The notes under the pieces were generated by a model. The model saw nothing but the letters and a program-made list of their open reading frames with translations. It searched no databases and had not been told where the DNA came from. Below are positions 17,476 to 26,566 of a stretch of 61,158 nt of DNA, in pieces (position 1 is the stretch's first letter; every line of letters starts with the position of its first letter). Origin of the DNA: Pelosinus fermentans (GTDB taxonomy: Bacteria > Bacillota > Negativicutes > DSM-13327). The DNA lies in contig DJJR01000076.1 in assembly GCA_002434245.1 (NCBI GenBank), positions 26,874-88,031 on the forward strand, in the 5' to 3' direction. A program made the position numbers and the translations under genes.

Positions 17476-19104
17476 TTATTTAAAGGTACCAATTTTTATT
17501 TCACCATCTTCTGCATATAAAGAGCTAAATTTCAAAATATCCCGTATTGGCTTAACCAATGTACCAATAACAACTTTAACTCCGGGATACATAATATCAG
17601 CTACCTTTATGCGTCCAGCACGCATTTCTTCGAACTCCCCTTCAATGGCGACCATTCGAGTACGCATTGTTTCAACTTGTCCTACCAAATGAAATTGGGC
17701 TTTTGTTAATTTCAAGAGCATTTCTCGTTTTTCAGGAGGTATTGTATGTTGATCCATTGATCGCAAAATACTTAACGCCTTTTGCGCCTGTTCAAGGTTA
17801 ATTTCAACTTTTTTCATTTCACGACGTATGTGTTGATATTCTTCCCGCAATGATGGGTTTACACCAACTTCTAGTTCTGTACTCGTTGACATCTGCGTGC
17901 CAATCACTTTAGCGCGGATTTCTTCTCCAGCCATAATCGTCCCACCAGTAATCAAACCACGGCGTCCCTCTACTAATATTTTCTTCCCCGCAGTTATCCG
18001 AGAATGAAGTATAACATCACTAACCAGAATATCCACTCCTGCATGAACAGTAGCATTTTCAATAAACTTAGCAACTACGTTTTCTTTCGCTTTAACGTAA
18101 CCGCGATGCATTCCTTGAATGCCCATTTTTATCACTACATTCTTTCCTTCTACAATACCGCCACTAACAGTGCCAAAAATCTCCACATTACCTTCAGCTT
18201 TTACTGAGAATCCCGGCTGCACAGATCCGCGTATGGTGACATTGCCGATAAATTCAATATTACCTGTCGAAACATCTACATCTTCTTTAATTTCAATAAT
18301 AGGCATCACATTAATTTTATTATTGATCATTAGAATTTGTCCTGCTATATCAGCCACTAAGGTATTGGTATCTACAACACTTACATTTTTCCCTATGGGA
18401 AGCAGCATATCTTTGCCCGGTTTTGCAATAACGTTATTTCCCAATACATCCATTCCGGCAATTCCTGGTGTCGCTGGAATCTTTTCTGCCAAAAGATCGC
18501 CTTGCTGCACCGTCGTAAACAAATTTAAATTTTTAAAGTCTACACTACCATCTTCCATTTCCTGAGGGCGACTTTTTGCAGCCAGTATAAAATGATGTTT
18601 AATTTGGGCATTTGTACCATGAATGGGTTGTTGACCAGTAGCAAATACCACTTTTGTACCAGGAGACTCATAAGCCTGCTGAATGGCTTTATCATCAATT
18701 CCGAAAACAATGCCACTAGCCTTGATTTTCTCAAGCACCGATTCCATGGTTAAAGGTGTACATCGTGGCGGTAACACAATTTCTAAAGTTGCTTCCATTT
18801 TGTCACGTGCCAGATTCACCTGGATTTCTGGATCAGGCTGAGGCTCTACTATAGGCTTTTCTGCTACTTTTACGGGTTGATCATCCGCTGCTTTAATGGC
18901 AGCAATAATTAAACTACGATTATAATCCGTTACCCCCTGCTTATTTAATTGTTCAAATATAGCTATTTCGTTTACAGCAGATGTGCCATCTGCAATAGAA
19001 TGTATTTTTACAAATACACCACTATCATTGATATCAATTGAAAATCCAGGAATTTCATCATTTTTTTGTCCATCTTGAACTTCAACGTGTTCATCACCAA
19101 TCAT
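17476..19104 (-). CDS. FapA family protein (DUF342)
   Basis: 542 residues. The N-terminal part (1-110) is a mixed domain with Pro-rich linkers. Residues about 115-480 carry the FapA/DUF342 signature, including the conserved beta-helix with GNVTIRGSVQPGFSVKAEGN and GTVSGGIVEGKN turns, and a coiled coil (about 440-500) follows. In Vibrio FapA is a cytoplasmic regulator of polar flagellar function; most DUF342 proteins have no tested role. Its location behind fliA in the fla/che cluster supports a flagellar or surface-polysaccharide regulatory job. ATG at 19104, with a somewhat distant AAGGGGG site. Confidence 0.8.
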   Translation of the reverse strand: MIGDEHVEVQDGQKNDEIPGFSIDINDSGVFVKIHSIADGTSAVNEIAIFEQLNKQGVTDYNRSLIIAAIKAADDQPVKVAEKPIVEPQPDPEIQVNLARDKMEATLEIVLPPRCTPLTMESVLEKIKASGIVFGIDDKAIQQAYESPGTKVVFATGQQPIHGTNAQIKHHFILAAKSRPQEMEDGSVDFKNLNLFTTVQQGDLLAEKIPATPGIAGMDVLGNNVIAKPGKDMLLPIGKNVSVVDTNTLVADIAGQILMINNKINVMPIIEIKEDVDVSTGNIEFIGNVTIRGSVQPGFSVKAEGNVEIFGTVSGGIVEGKNVVIKMGIQGMHRGYVKAKENVVAKFIENATVHAGVDILVSDVILHSRITAGKKILVEGRRGLITGGTIMAGEEIRAKVIGTQMSTSTELEVGVNPSLREEYQHIRREMKKVEINLEQAQKALSILRSMDQHTIPPEKREMLLKLTKAQFHLVGQVETMRTRMVAIEGEFEEMRAGRIKVADIMYPGVKVVIGTLVKPIRDILKFSSLYAEDGEIKIGTFK

Positions 19105-19129
19105 AGCTTGATATTCCCCCTTAACGGTG

Positions 19130-19888
19130 TCAAATAAAACTTGATTTAATCCGTGATAATGCTCCTCTTAATCGAAAAATTGATTTAGTATGCAGCTGTG
19201 AAATACGCGCTTCAGACAATTTCAAAATTAAACTGATCTCTTTTAACGTTAATCCTTCATAGTAGTACAAAGAAACAACTAATCTTTCTTTTTCAGGTAA
19301 TTTATCAATTGTTTTGGCTAAGGCCTGCTTTACTTCTTCTATTTCAATTTGCTCAGAAGGGTTCGTAAGGTGCGCGGAAGAGGTTTCTGTTTTTATAAAT
19401 TCATCTAAAGGCATGATTGTACTAGCATTGAGCTGATTTAATAGAACATATAGTTCATTAACTGAAATACTAAGAGCTTCAGCAATTTCATTATCAGTAG
19501 CAGCACGCCCTAATTGATTTTCAAGTTTTGATACTGTTTGTTCATATTGTTTTGCCTTCTGACGAATACTGGTTGGTACCCAATCTTGTGCACGAATAGC
19601 ATCAAGCATAGAACCCCGAATACGAACAACGGCATACGTTTCAAACTTAATTCCTCGCATCGGATCATATTTTTCAATTGCATCAAGTAAACCAAAAAAA
19701 CCATTACTAATTAAATCGTCTTTATCTACATATTGTGGTAAGCTAATCGCAATGCGACTCGCAACTAACTTAACTAAGGATAAGTAGTACTCAATCAGCT
19801 TTTCTCGTATTTCCACTTTTCTACTTTGCTGATATTCTAACCACAATTTCATAATTTCTTCTAATTTAGCCTGCTTATTATCTAACAT
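19130..19888 (-). CDS. fliA: RNA polymerase sigma factor FliA/WhiG (sigma-28)
   Basis: A 252-residue sigma-70 family member with region 2 (DLISNGFFGLLDAIEKYDP and FETYAVVRIRGSMLDAIR), region 3 (RAATDNEIAEAL) and region 4 (LPEKERLVVSLYYYEGLTLKEI). The RGSMLDAIRAQDWVP stretch is diagnostic of the FliA/SigD/WhiG group. It should direct late flagellar genes such as flagellin, which lie outside this window. No FlgM anti-sigma gene is seen here. It lies in the sigD position of the Bacillus fla/che operon. Confidence 0.94.
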   Translation of the reverse strand: MLDNKQAKLEEIMKLWLEYQQSRKVEIREKLIEYYLSLVKLVASRIAISLPQYVDKDDLISNGFFGLLDAIEKYDPMRGIKFETYAVVRIRGSMLDAIRAQDWVPTSIRQKAKQYEQTVSKLENQLGRAATDNEIAEALSISVNELYVLLNQLNASTIMPLDEFIKTETSSAHLTNPSEQIEIEEVKQALAKTIDKLPEKERLVVSLYYYEGLTLKEISLILKLSEARISQLHTKSIFRLRGALSRIKSSFI

Positions 19889-19919
19889 CTATGATTACCC
19901 CCATAAACCCACGTATATC

Positions 19920-20243
19920 TTATTCTTTGGGGCGCGTTATTTGTTCAAAACTAGTAGAGGTAAAAGGAGCAAATTCTGAATTGTCGGTAATGTCGTCATC
20001 TGAAGATTCATTTTCTTTTAGCCTATCCTCTTGAGACTTTTCTTCTAACTTCTTTAAAGCAATATTTTTTAAAAATCTTTCCACTATAAGTCCTATGCCA
20101 TAGCCAATAAAACCAAAAATAGCAACTGAGACAATGATACGATAAATAATCGTTTCTAACCTAGCACCTTGCAACACACCATTTAGTAGTGTCAGGGTAC
20201 CAACAATGAGTGCTAAGCACAAAGCAGTACGCAACTTAAGCAC
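19920..20243 (-). CDS. Small two-helix membrane protein downstream of cheD
   Basis: About 107 residues. Two hydrophobic helices (about 7-25 and 34-55) are followed by a charged acidic tail ending in an FAPFTSTSFEQITRPKE-like segment. I prefer the GTG at 20243, with GGGAGG seven bases upstream. An in-frame ATG two codons earlier sits too close to that site, and the longer frame to 20285 would overlap cheD. I do not recognise a family. Its place between cheD and fliA makes a link to chemotaxis or flagellar assembly likely, but no function can be read from the sequence. Confidence 0.6.
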   Translation of the reverse strand: MLKLRTALCLALIVGTLTLLNGVLQGARLETIIYRIIVSVAIFGFIGYGIGLIVERFLKNIALKKLEEKSQEDRLKENESSDDDITDNSEFAPFTSTSFEQITRPKE

Positions 20244-20259
20244 CTTCATTCCTCCCTGA

Positions 20260-20745
20260 TTATAGTTCTTTTTCACCTTTAGCAATTGTTTTTATGAGAT
20301 AAATACCTGTATCCAAATGTAACACTACAGTACGCCCATAATTCCCACCAGTATCATCTGCAATTATTTTAATATCCATTTTTTTTAATAATATACGTAC
20401 AGCTTCCGTATTACGCTCACCAACACGCATAACATCTGTTGCATTTGCAAAGGTAAACATTTGAGCTCCACCAGCAATTTTAGCTAAAACACGTTTTTTT
20501 GCAGCGCCCAATTTAATCATTTCATCTAACATCAAAGGCAAAGCCGTATTTGCAAACTTAGCTGGATTTTCAGCTGAACGTGCTTGTGTACTATCAGGAA
20601 GCATAATATGAGCCAAGCCACCAATTTTAGCAGCGGTATCATATAGTGCAATGCCAACACAAGATCCTAGACCATAACTGATAAGACTAGAGGGGTTACT
20701 ACCAACTTTGTAATCAGCCATTCCAACTTTTATTAGTTCTGACAT
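20260..20745 (-). CDS. cheD: Chemoreceptor glutamine deamidase CheD
   Basis: 161 residues. The catalytic pair is visible as Cys29 in SYGLGSCVGIAL and His46 in GGLAHIMLP. CheD deamidates glutamines on methyl-accepting receptors and binds CheC, enhancing its CheY-P phosphatase activity. Its ATG overlaps the cheC stop (TAATG), which matches the known CheC-CheD partnership. Confidence 0.96.
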   Translation of the reverse strand: MSELIKVGMADYKVGSNPSSLISYGLGSCVGIALYDTAAKIGGLAHIMLPDSTQARSAENPAKFANTALPLMLDEMIKLGAAKKRVLAKIAGGAQMFTFANATDVMRVGERNTEAVRILLKKMDIKIIADDTGGNYGRTVVLHLDTGIYLIKTIAKGEKEL

Positions 20746-21365
20746 TATTCCTTCACCCCTATTGCCGCCAAAATGGTATTTAACGAACCAGGATCAGGGA
20801 TCAAGAAAAAATGTCCTTTTACGCCATCACTCTCAGTGGTAAATTCGGTTTCAATTACGAGTGCATGATCTCCCATTTGTCCTAATTGGATCAAAATAAC
20901 GCTTAAGATAGCTCCAGCCATATCCATTGCCAAGGCTGGAATCGACGGTAATAGCGTCAAAGAGGTAAAGTGAGACAACGCATTGAGATAAGCACCTGCA
21001 AGAATATTACCGATTTCCATCAAAGCAGACTCATCCATAGAATTTAATGAGGTTGTATGCCCTTGCTCTCTCCCCATTAGCATATCGACTAAATAAAAAG
21101 CACTGTCACGAGGTAACAAAAACAAAATACTACTGGGAGCAGGACCAAATACGCGTAAATATACACCTGCAACCATTGCATCTGGACCACCAACTACATC
21201 TGGCACCTCCCCGAGAGGCAGAATAGCAATTTTAGGGACTGTCATATCAATTTTACGATTAATAATTTGTGATAATGCTGTGGCGGAATTTCCAGCACCA
21301 ACATTGCCAATTTCTCTTAATGCATCAAGCTGCAACATTGATAGTTTTAATATTTCATCAGACAA
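20745..21365 (-). CDS. cheC: CheY-P phosphatase CheC
   Basis: About 206 residues with the two CheC phosphatase helices, LREIGNVGAGNSATAL near the N-terminus and MEIGNILAGAYLNAL in the second half. Each carries the E-x-x-N residues that position water for CheY-P hydrolysis. The start is probably TTG at 21365, with GAGGTGG in front; the open frame begins at a GTG three codons earlier. It is coupled to cheD. Confidence 0.94.
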   Translation of the reverse strand: MSDEILKLSMLQLDALREIGNVGAGNSATALSQIINRKIDMTVPKIAILPLGEVPDVVGGPDAMVAGVYLRVFGPAPSSILFLLPRDSAFYLVDMLMGREQGHTTSLNSMDESALMEIGNILAGAYLNALSHFTSLTLLPSIPALAMDMAGAILSVILIQLGQMGDHALVIETEFTTESDGVKGHFFLIPDPGSLNTILAAIGVKE

Positions 21366-21393
21366 TAGTTCCACCTCATTTTAAACTCAATAA

Positions 21394-21858
21394 TTATACT
21401 ACTTTTGTTTCTTGACCAACACCAATAATCTCTTCTAAATTCAATAAAATGAGTAATCGATTGTCCAATTTGCCTACTCCACTGAGATAGCTTGCTGCTA
21501 CACTCCCCGCTACAACATCTGGTGAATCAATATTTTCCTGGTCAATTGTCATAACTTCTGAGACAGCATCTACGATCATACCAACCGATAATTCATCTAC
21601 TTTGACAATAATAATCCGCGTATCTTCTGTCAAAACTTGTTGAGGCAAATTCAAGCGTTTCTTTAAATCAATAACTGGTAGAACACTGCCGCGCAGGTTA
21701 ATTACACCTTTAATATAATCTGGTGTATGAGGGACTCTTGTAATATCAGTAATTCGTTTTATTTCTTGCACTTGCAAAATACTAACACTGTATTCTTCTT
21801 TACCTAGTTTAAAAACAACTAGTTGTACTTCACTGCTTGCATAACTTTTTTCCAACAT
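21394..21858 (-). CDS. cheW: Chemotaxis coupling protein CheW
   Basis: A 154-residue SH3-like adaptor linking receptors to CheA. Its family residues include VFKLGKEEYSVSILQVQEI, the RVPHTPDYIKGVINLRGSVLP core and GMIVDAVSEV. It is preceded by a strong AAGGAGGAG site and lies between cheA and cheC. Confidence 0.96.
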   Translation of the reverse strand: MLEKSYASSEVQLVVFKLGKEEYSVSILQVQEIKRITDITRVPHTPDYIKGVINLRGSVLPVIDLKKRLNLPQQVLTEDTRIIIVKVDELSVGMIVDAVSEVMTIDQENIDSPDVVAGSVAASYLSGVGKLDNRLLILLNLEEIIGVGQETKVV

Positions 21859-21871
21859 ACGCTGCTCCTCC

Positions 21872-23914
21872 TTATTGGATTAATGAACCAATATCTAGTA
21901 TAAGTGCCACTTGACCATTACCCAAAATAGTTGCACCAGCAATAATTTTAATTCCGGCTAAAAGTTTTCCTAAGGATTTTATTACAATCTCCTGCTGCCC
22001 TATTAGATTATCAACAATAATTCCGGCACGCTGCTCTCCAATATGTACAATAACCACGAACAATTCTTCTTCCGTGTGTTGATTGTTCTCAGAATCAGGT
22101 ATGTTAAGCACATCTGCTAAACGTACAATAGGGATAATTTGCCCTCGGAGCAGAATCACTTCTTTATTTTGTACTGTTTTAATGTCAGAAGGTACAATAT
22201 TGATAGTACTGTCAATTGATCCTAACGGAATTGCATAAATTTCTTCTGAAACTTTTACCAACAACGCTTGGATAATGGCTAGTGTTAACGGCAACCGAAT
22301 TTTAAACTTGCTGCCTTCATTAACCTTGGTCTCAACATCGACCATACCACCAAGGGATTCAATTTTATTTTTTACAGCATCCATACCTACACCGCGCCCA
22401 GAAACATCCGTAACTACGGCAGCTGTAGAGAAACCTGGCAGAAATACTAAACGAACAGCTTCATTGGCGTCCATGGCATCAGCCTCACCTTGAGAGATAA
22501 GCCCTTTCTCAACAGCCTTACGTTTAATAATATCAGCGTTAATCCCCTTACCATCATCTTCAACCATAATAATTACATTATTACCTTCATGACGAGCAAT
22601 CAGGCGAATTTCACCAATAGGATTTTTACCTTTTTCTTCTCTTTCATTTGGATGCTCAATACCATGGTCAATGGAATTGCGCAATAAATGAACAAGTGGA
22701 TCACCAATTTCATCAATAACAGTACGATCAAGCTCTGTTTCTTCACCTTGAATGATAAGATTGATCTCCTTATTAAGATCCCGAGACAAATCTCTAACCA
22801 TTCTTGGAAAACGGTTAAAAACTTGACCTACAGGAACCATCCGCACTTTCATGACGACAGCCTGCAAATCAGTGGTTACTCGATCCATTTGTTCAATTGT
22901 TTCTACTAAATCTGTTAGCTTATGGGTAAGACCAATTTGCTCCAGTCGAGTCTTATTAATTACTAACTCACCGACAAGATTTAACAAGGTATCTAGTTTA
23001 TCAATATCCACACGTACTGATTGACCGCTTTTATTTTTCTTTTCTACAGTGGTTTGGGTATGTACAAGGGCATTTCCAGCTTTCTCAGCTTCGTCATCTT
23101 TTTTTATCATTGATTCTATCGACTTCGGAACACTGACTTCTGCCTTAGTATCATTAGGCAATACACATGGCAAAACAACCGCTTGGTCAATCTCTGAAAT
23201 CGATAATACCGTGTGTTGAATTTTCTCTGCCTCACTACCCGATATCACAATCACTTGGAAGCTAAGGGAAAAATTTTCTTTTTCTAGTTCTTCTACCGCC
23301 GGGATACTTTTTATTACTTCACCAATTTCATCTAATGCATTCATAACCATATAAGACCTTGCAGACTTTAAGAGACAACCTTCACGCAAAGAAACTTGTA
23401 CCTCGTATGCCTGCATACCTTGATCACGTGCTTTTTTTATAACGGCTATTTCTGTATCACTAAGCTCGATTGAAGAAGACGCCACTGGTGCTATGCTAAT
23501 GGCCTCTGCTTTTACAGTAGCATCCAAAACAGCCTCCCCTTTAGCTAAGGCTTTAAGCTTAATAATTAATGGCTTGCTGTCAATAGAACTTTCATTATTT
23601 GATGCAACGCTTTCTACTAGTTGCTCTAATGTATCAACACATCTAAAAATAGTATCAATAATATCATGACTTGCCTTTAATTGACCCTTACGCAATAAAT
23701 CCAAAATATTTTCCATCTCATGTGTCAATTCTGCAATGGTTGTAAATCCCATAGTAGCTGACATACCCTTTATTGTATGAGCACTACGAAAAATTTCGCT
23801 AAGTACAGATAGGTTTTCAGGATCATTCTCTAAATCTAATACACAACTATTAAGCGTTTGCAAATGTTCTCGAGATTCTTCCAAGAACATTCCCATATAC
23901 TGATTTGTATCCAT
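21872..23914 (-). CDS. cheA: Chemotaxis histidine kinase CheA
   Basis: About 680 residues. In order: an HPt domain with the phosphorylatable His46 in FRSAHTIKGM, a variable P2 region (about 150-260), the P3 dimerisation helices (VRVDIDKLDTLLNLVGELV), and the P4 kinase with the H/N box RNSIDHGIEHP and the G boxes VEDDGKGI and DVSGRGVGMDAV. A C-terminal CheW-like P5 domain completes it. I take the ATG at 23914, eight bases after GGAGG, instead of the frame start at 23929. No cheR is seen anywhere in the window. Confidence 0.97.
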   Translation of the reverse strand: MDTNQYMGMFLEESREHLQTLNSCVLDLENDPENLSVLSEIFRSAHTIKGMSATMGFTTIAELTHEMENILDLLRKGQLKASHDIIDTIFRCVDTLEQLVESVASNNESSIDSKPLIIKLKALAKGEAVLDATVKAEAISIAPVASSSIELSDTEIAVIKKARDQGMQAYEVQVSLREGCLLKSARSYMVMNALDEIGEVIKSIPAVEELEKENFSLSFQVIVISGSEAEKIQHTVLSISEIDQAVVLPCVLPNDTKAEVSVPKSIESMIKKDDEAEKAGNALVHTQTTVEKKNKSGQSVRVDIDKLDTLLNLVGELVINKTRLEQIGLTHKLTDLVETIEQMDRVTTDLQAVVMKVRMVPVGQVFNRFPRMVRDLSRDLNKEINLIIQGEETELDRTVIDEIGDPLVHLLRNSIDHGIEHPNEREEKGKNPIGEIRLIARHEGNNVIIMVEDDGKGINADIIKRKAVEKGLISQGEADAMDANEAVRLVFLPGFSTAAVVTDVSGRGVGMDAVKNKIESLGGMVDVETKVNEGSKFKIRLPLTLAIIQALLVKVSEEIYAIPLGSIDSTINIVPSDIKTVQNKEVILLRGQIIPIVRLADVLNIPDSENNQHTEEELFVVIVHIGEQRAGIIVDNLIGQQEIVIKSLGKLLAGIKIIAGATILGNGQVALILDIGSLIQ

Positions 23915-23931
23915 CATTTCCACCTCCATAA

Positions 23932-24975
23932 TTATTTGACAATAGCTTTCACAATTTCTGCAGCAATCGTTGAAAGTGGCGCTACTTTATCAACCACGCC
24001 TAGTTCAATCGCTGATTTAGGCATACCAAATACAACCGCTGTAGATTGGTCTTCGGCAATAGTGTAGCCGCCTTTTTGCTTGATAGCCTGTATACCTTTA
24101 GCACCATCATGACCCATCCCCGTAAGAATTACACCGACAGCATTCTCTCCATAAACCTTGGCAACAGATTCCATCATAGGATCTACTGCTGGTCGATGCC
24201 CACCAATAGGAGGGTTTTGATTCAATTTCACAACTTTTTTATTACCTTCACGCTCGATGCTCATATGATGATCACCGGGGGCGATTAGAACTAATCCCTC
24301 ACGTATAATATCATTGTGTTCAGCCTCTTTCACCGTCAAAGAAGATAATGAATTTAAACGTTCAGCTAGGGATCGCGTAAATCCTGGAGGCATATGTTGA
24401 ACAATAACTACACCGCAAGGTAAGTTACCAGGCAATCTAGTAACAATCTCCTGGAGAGCCCTAGGACCTCCCGTAGATGTACCAATCGCTAAAATAGGCT
24501 CATTCGTGGATTGTTTAAAAGACTGAAATGAAAGATTCGTCATAGATGGTACTGTTACCTTTACTTTACTTAATTGTAATACATTTGCTTTAATTGCCGC
24601 TCGACTTTTGGTTACTATTTCAGTACCAATACCAGCTATATTAGAAATAACTCCTGCAGTCTTTGCCACAAAATCAACTGCACCTAACTCTAAAGCACTT
24701 AGCGTTGCATTTGCTCCAGCACTAGTAAGACTACTAAGCATCACTACAGGCGTTGGTATTTCCTTCATAATAATTTCTAGTGCTTGCAACCCACTCATAA
24801 TTGGCATTTCAACGTCCATGGTAATTACATCAGGTTTAAATTGTTTTACTTTCTCTACAGCTTCTTTACCATTTCGCGCTGTACCAACTACCAAAAAATC
24901 TGACTCAGCAGAAAACAGATCAGATAATAGCTTACGCATAAAAGCAGAATCATCAACAATTAATATTTTGATCAT
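23932..24975 (-). CDS. cheB: Chemotaxis methylesterase/deamidase CheB
   Basis: About 347 residues. An N-terminal receiver domain holds the phospho-acceptor Asp54. A linker (about 125-155) leads to the C-terminal methylesterase with the triad Ser167 (IGTSTGGPRA), His194 (VQHMPPGFT) and Asp290 (MGHDGAKG). It removes methyl groups from receptors when phosphorylated by CheA. Two adjacent ATG codons are possible starts; the second has the better distance from AGGAGG. Confidence 0.96.
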   Translation of the reverse strand: MIKILIVDDSAFMRKLLSDLFSAESDFLVVGTARNGKEAVEKVKQFKPDVITMDVEMPIMSGLQALEIIMKEIPTPVVMLSSLTSAGANATLSALELGAVDFVAKTAGVISNIAGIGTEIVTKSRAAIKANVLQLSKVKVTVPSMTNLSFQSFKQSTNEPILAIGTSTGGPRALQEIVTRLPGNLPCGVVIVQHMPPGFTRSLAERLNSLSSLTVKEAEHNDIIREGLVLIAPGDHHMSIEREGNKKVVKLNQNPPIGGHRPAVDPMMESVAKVYGENAVGVILTGMGHDGAKGIQAIKQKGGYTIAEDQSTAVVFGMPKSAIELGVVDKVAPLSTIAAEIVKAIVK

Positions 24976-24993
24976 CATTCTACCTCCTGTAAG

Positions 24994-25641
24994 TTAGAGA
25001 CCTCTTTGACGATGTTCCAACTGCTTTCTAAATATAAATCTACTTATTTTATCACGTACAATATTACGGGTATCGACAAACTTGATACTGACCCAAAATA
25101 ATTGTCGATCTTTTTGTGGTTTCTGCACTCGGATAACTTCACCATCTACCTCAAGGTCACCTTCTTCTGGAAGAGTCAGCGTCATATTTACTTTTGTCCC
25201 TATTTTTATTGATTGCTCGCATATAGCTTGCAACCCGCCACCGCTAAGGTCCCGAGTCATTACCTTAAGAGTAATAGCATTCTCCGAATCATCATCTAAA
25301 AAATACTCTATCTGCAAGGGCTGAGATACATCAAAACGAACGAAAGCTCTTTGCTGTGTTTTTTCAATTTCATAAGGCAATGTAACGACCCATACCGGTA
25401 AAGGATACATTCTCTTACTCAGAAATTTACTTTTAAAGATATAAACGCCACTTTCAGTAATGATTTTGCCATAAAATCCACGTCCGCTTTCCAGAATAAT
25501 CGGACGTCCCTTTTGCATCGGCATGGCAATTACCATCTCATCAGAAGTGAGTTCTTCAACACGACTAGTAAAACGTGGGGTATTGTTATTTTTGGATAAC
25601 ATAATTTCCAAACGTTGATTTACTTTTACTATCTGTTCCAA
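24994..25641 (-). CDS. PilZ domain protein (YcgR/YpfA-like), putative c-di-GMP receptor
   Basis: 215 residues with an N-terminal YcgR-like beta domain (about 1-90) and a C-terminal PilZ domain (about 95-205). PilZ starts with the RAFVRFDV motif, whose arginines bind c-di-GMP, and continues with RDLSGGGLQA, the D/NxSxxG motif. In Bacillus the equivalent YpfA/DgrA slows the motor by acting on MotA when c-di-GMP is high. Its place between flhG and cheB supports control of motility. The TTG start lies about 13 bases from the AGGAGG site, a long spacing. Confidence 0.88.
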   Translation of the reverse strand: MEQIVKVNQRLEIMLSKNNNTPRFTSRVEELTSDEMVIAMPMQKGRPIILESGRGFYGKIITESGVYIFKSKFLSKRMYPLPVWVVTLPYEIEKTQQRAFVRFDVSQPLQIEYFLDDDSENAITLKVMTRDLSGGGLQAICEQSIKIGTKVNMTLTLPEEGDLEVDGEVIRVQKPQKDRQLFWVSIKFVDTRNIVRDKISRFIFRKQLEHRQRGL

Positions 25642-25675
25642 GCTAATAACTCTTTCCTCCTTACTAACACAAACT

Positions 25676-26566
25676 TCACCGCATTAATCCTAATAGCTTA
25701 TTAAAGAAACCTTTAACGCCTGTAGTCTTACTACTAGCAACCCGATCTAATAAACGATTGGCTATCTGTTCGATACAACGTGCTGATGCAGTATTAGGAA
25801 ATGCCAATAATAACGGTGTTTGTTTTTTTACAGATTTAACTAAATTACTATCTTCATAAACAAAACCAAGGCTGCTGATTGTTAATCCCAAAAACTTAAG
25901 TGCTACTTTAATCAGCTTATCGGCTGCAATCTTTCCTTCATCAGGCTCCATTACGCGATTAATCACTAGCTTTAATACAGCAGTTCCAGAGTGACTTACA
26001 TAGGTCTTCACCATCGCATAAGCGTCAGTAATTGCCGTTGGTTCTGGAGTTGTTACAATAATTACTTCATCAGCAGCTACTACAAAATTCATTACACTTT
26101 TACTGATGCCTGCACCAGTATCAATCAAAATGATATCTGCTAAATCATCTAATAACGTAATTTTATTAATAATATGCGTAAGCTGTGAATCGTCTAAATT
26201 TGCCAAATTATAAAGCCCAGACCCACCTGACATAAATTTTATTCCAAGAGGTCCCTCTGTTATAATATCAATTAAAGAAAATCCACCATCTAGCAAATGC
26301 AGAATATTATAGGGTGTTGAACGCCCCAATATTACATCCACATTCCCCATTCCCAAATCAGCATCTATGATCAACACTCTTTGTCCTAATTTAGCCAGTG
26401 CCAGTGCTAAATTCACGGTAAAATTAGTTTTACCAACACCACCTTTACCACTAGTAACCGTAATAACTCTCGCATTGGTACGATTTGCCTTAATAACGGA
26501 GCTGTTTTTTTTCCCAGATGAACTTTGCACCATTTTTCTTAATTTTTCCGCTTGATCCCACATCAT
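25676..26566 (-). CDS. flhG: FlhG (YlxH/FleN) MinD-like ATPase
   Basis: About 296 residues. The short N-terminal DQAEKLRKMV motif is the segment that in FlhG proteins stimulates the FlhF GTPase. It is followed by a deviant Walker A (TSGKGGVGKTNFTVN) and the Walker B region DADLGMGNVDV, with a C-terminal membrane-targeting helix. It limits flagellar number and placement together with FlhF. The ATG overlaps the flhF stop (TGATG), so the two are translationally coupled. Confidence 0.94.
   Translation of the reverse strand: MMWDQAEKLRKMVQSSSGKKNSSVIKANRTNARVITVTSGKGGVGKTNFTVNLALALAKLGQRVLIIDADLGMGNVDVILGRSTPYNILHLLDGGFSLIDIITEGPLGIKFMSGGSGLYNLANLDDSQLTHIINKITLLDDLADIILIDTGAGISKSVMNFVVAADEVIIVTTPEPTAITDAYAMVKTYVSHSGTAVLKLVINRVMEPDEGKIAADKLIKVALKFLGLTISSLGFVYEDSNLVKSVKKQTPLLLAFPNTASARCIEQIANRLLDRVASSKTTGVKGFFNKLLGLMR

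Noticed and set aside
19920..20285. Longer start (20285) for the membrane protein after cheD
   Set aside because: It would overlap cheD by 26 bp and has no ribosome site, while GGGAGG precedes the GTG at 20243.
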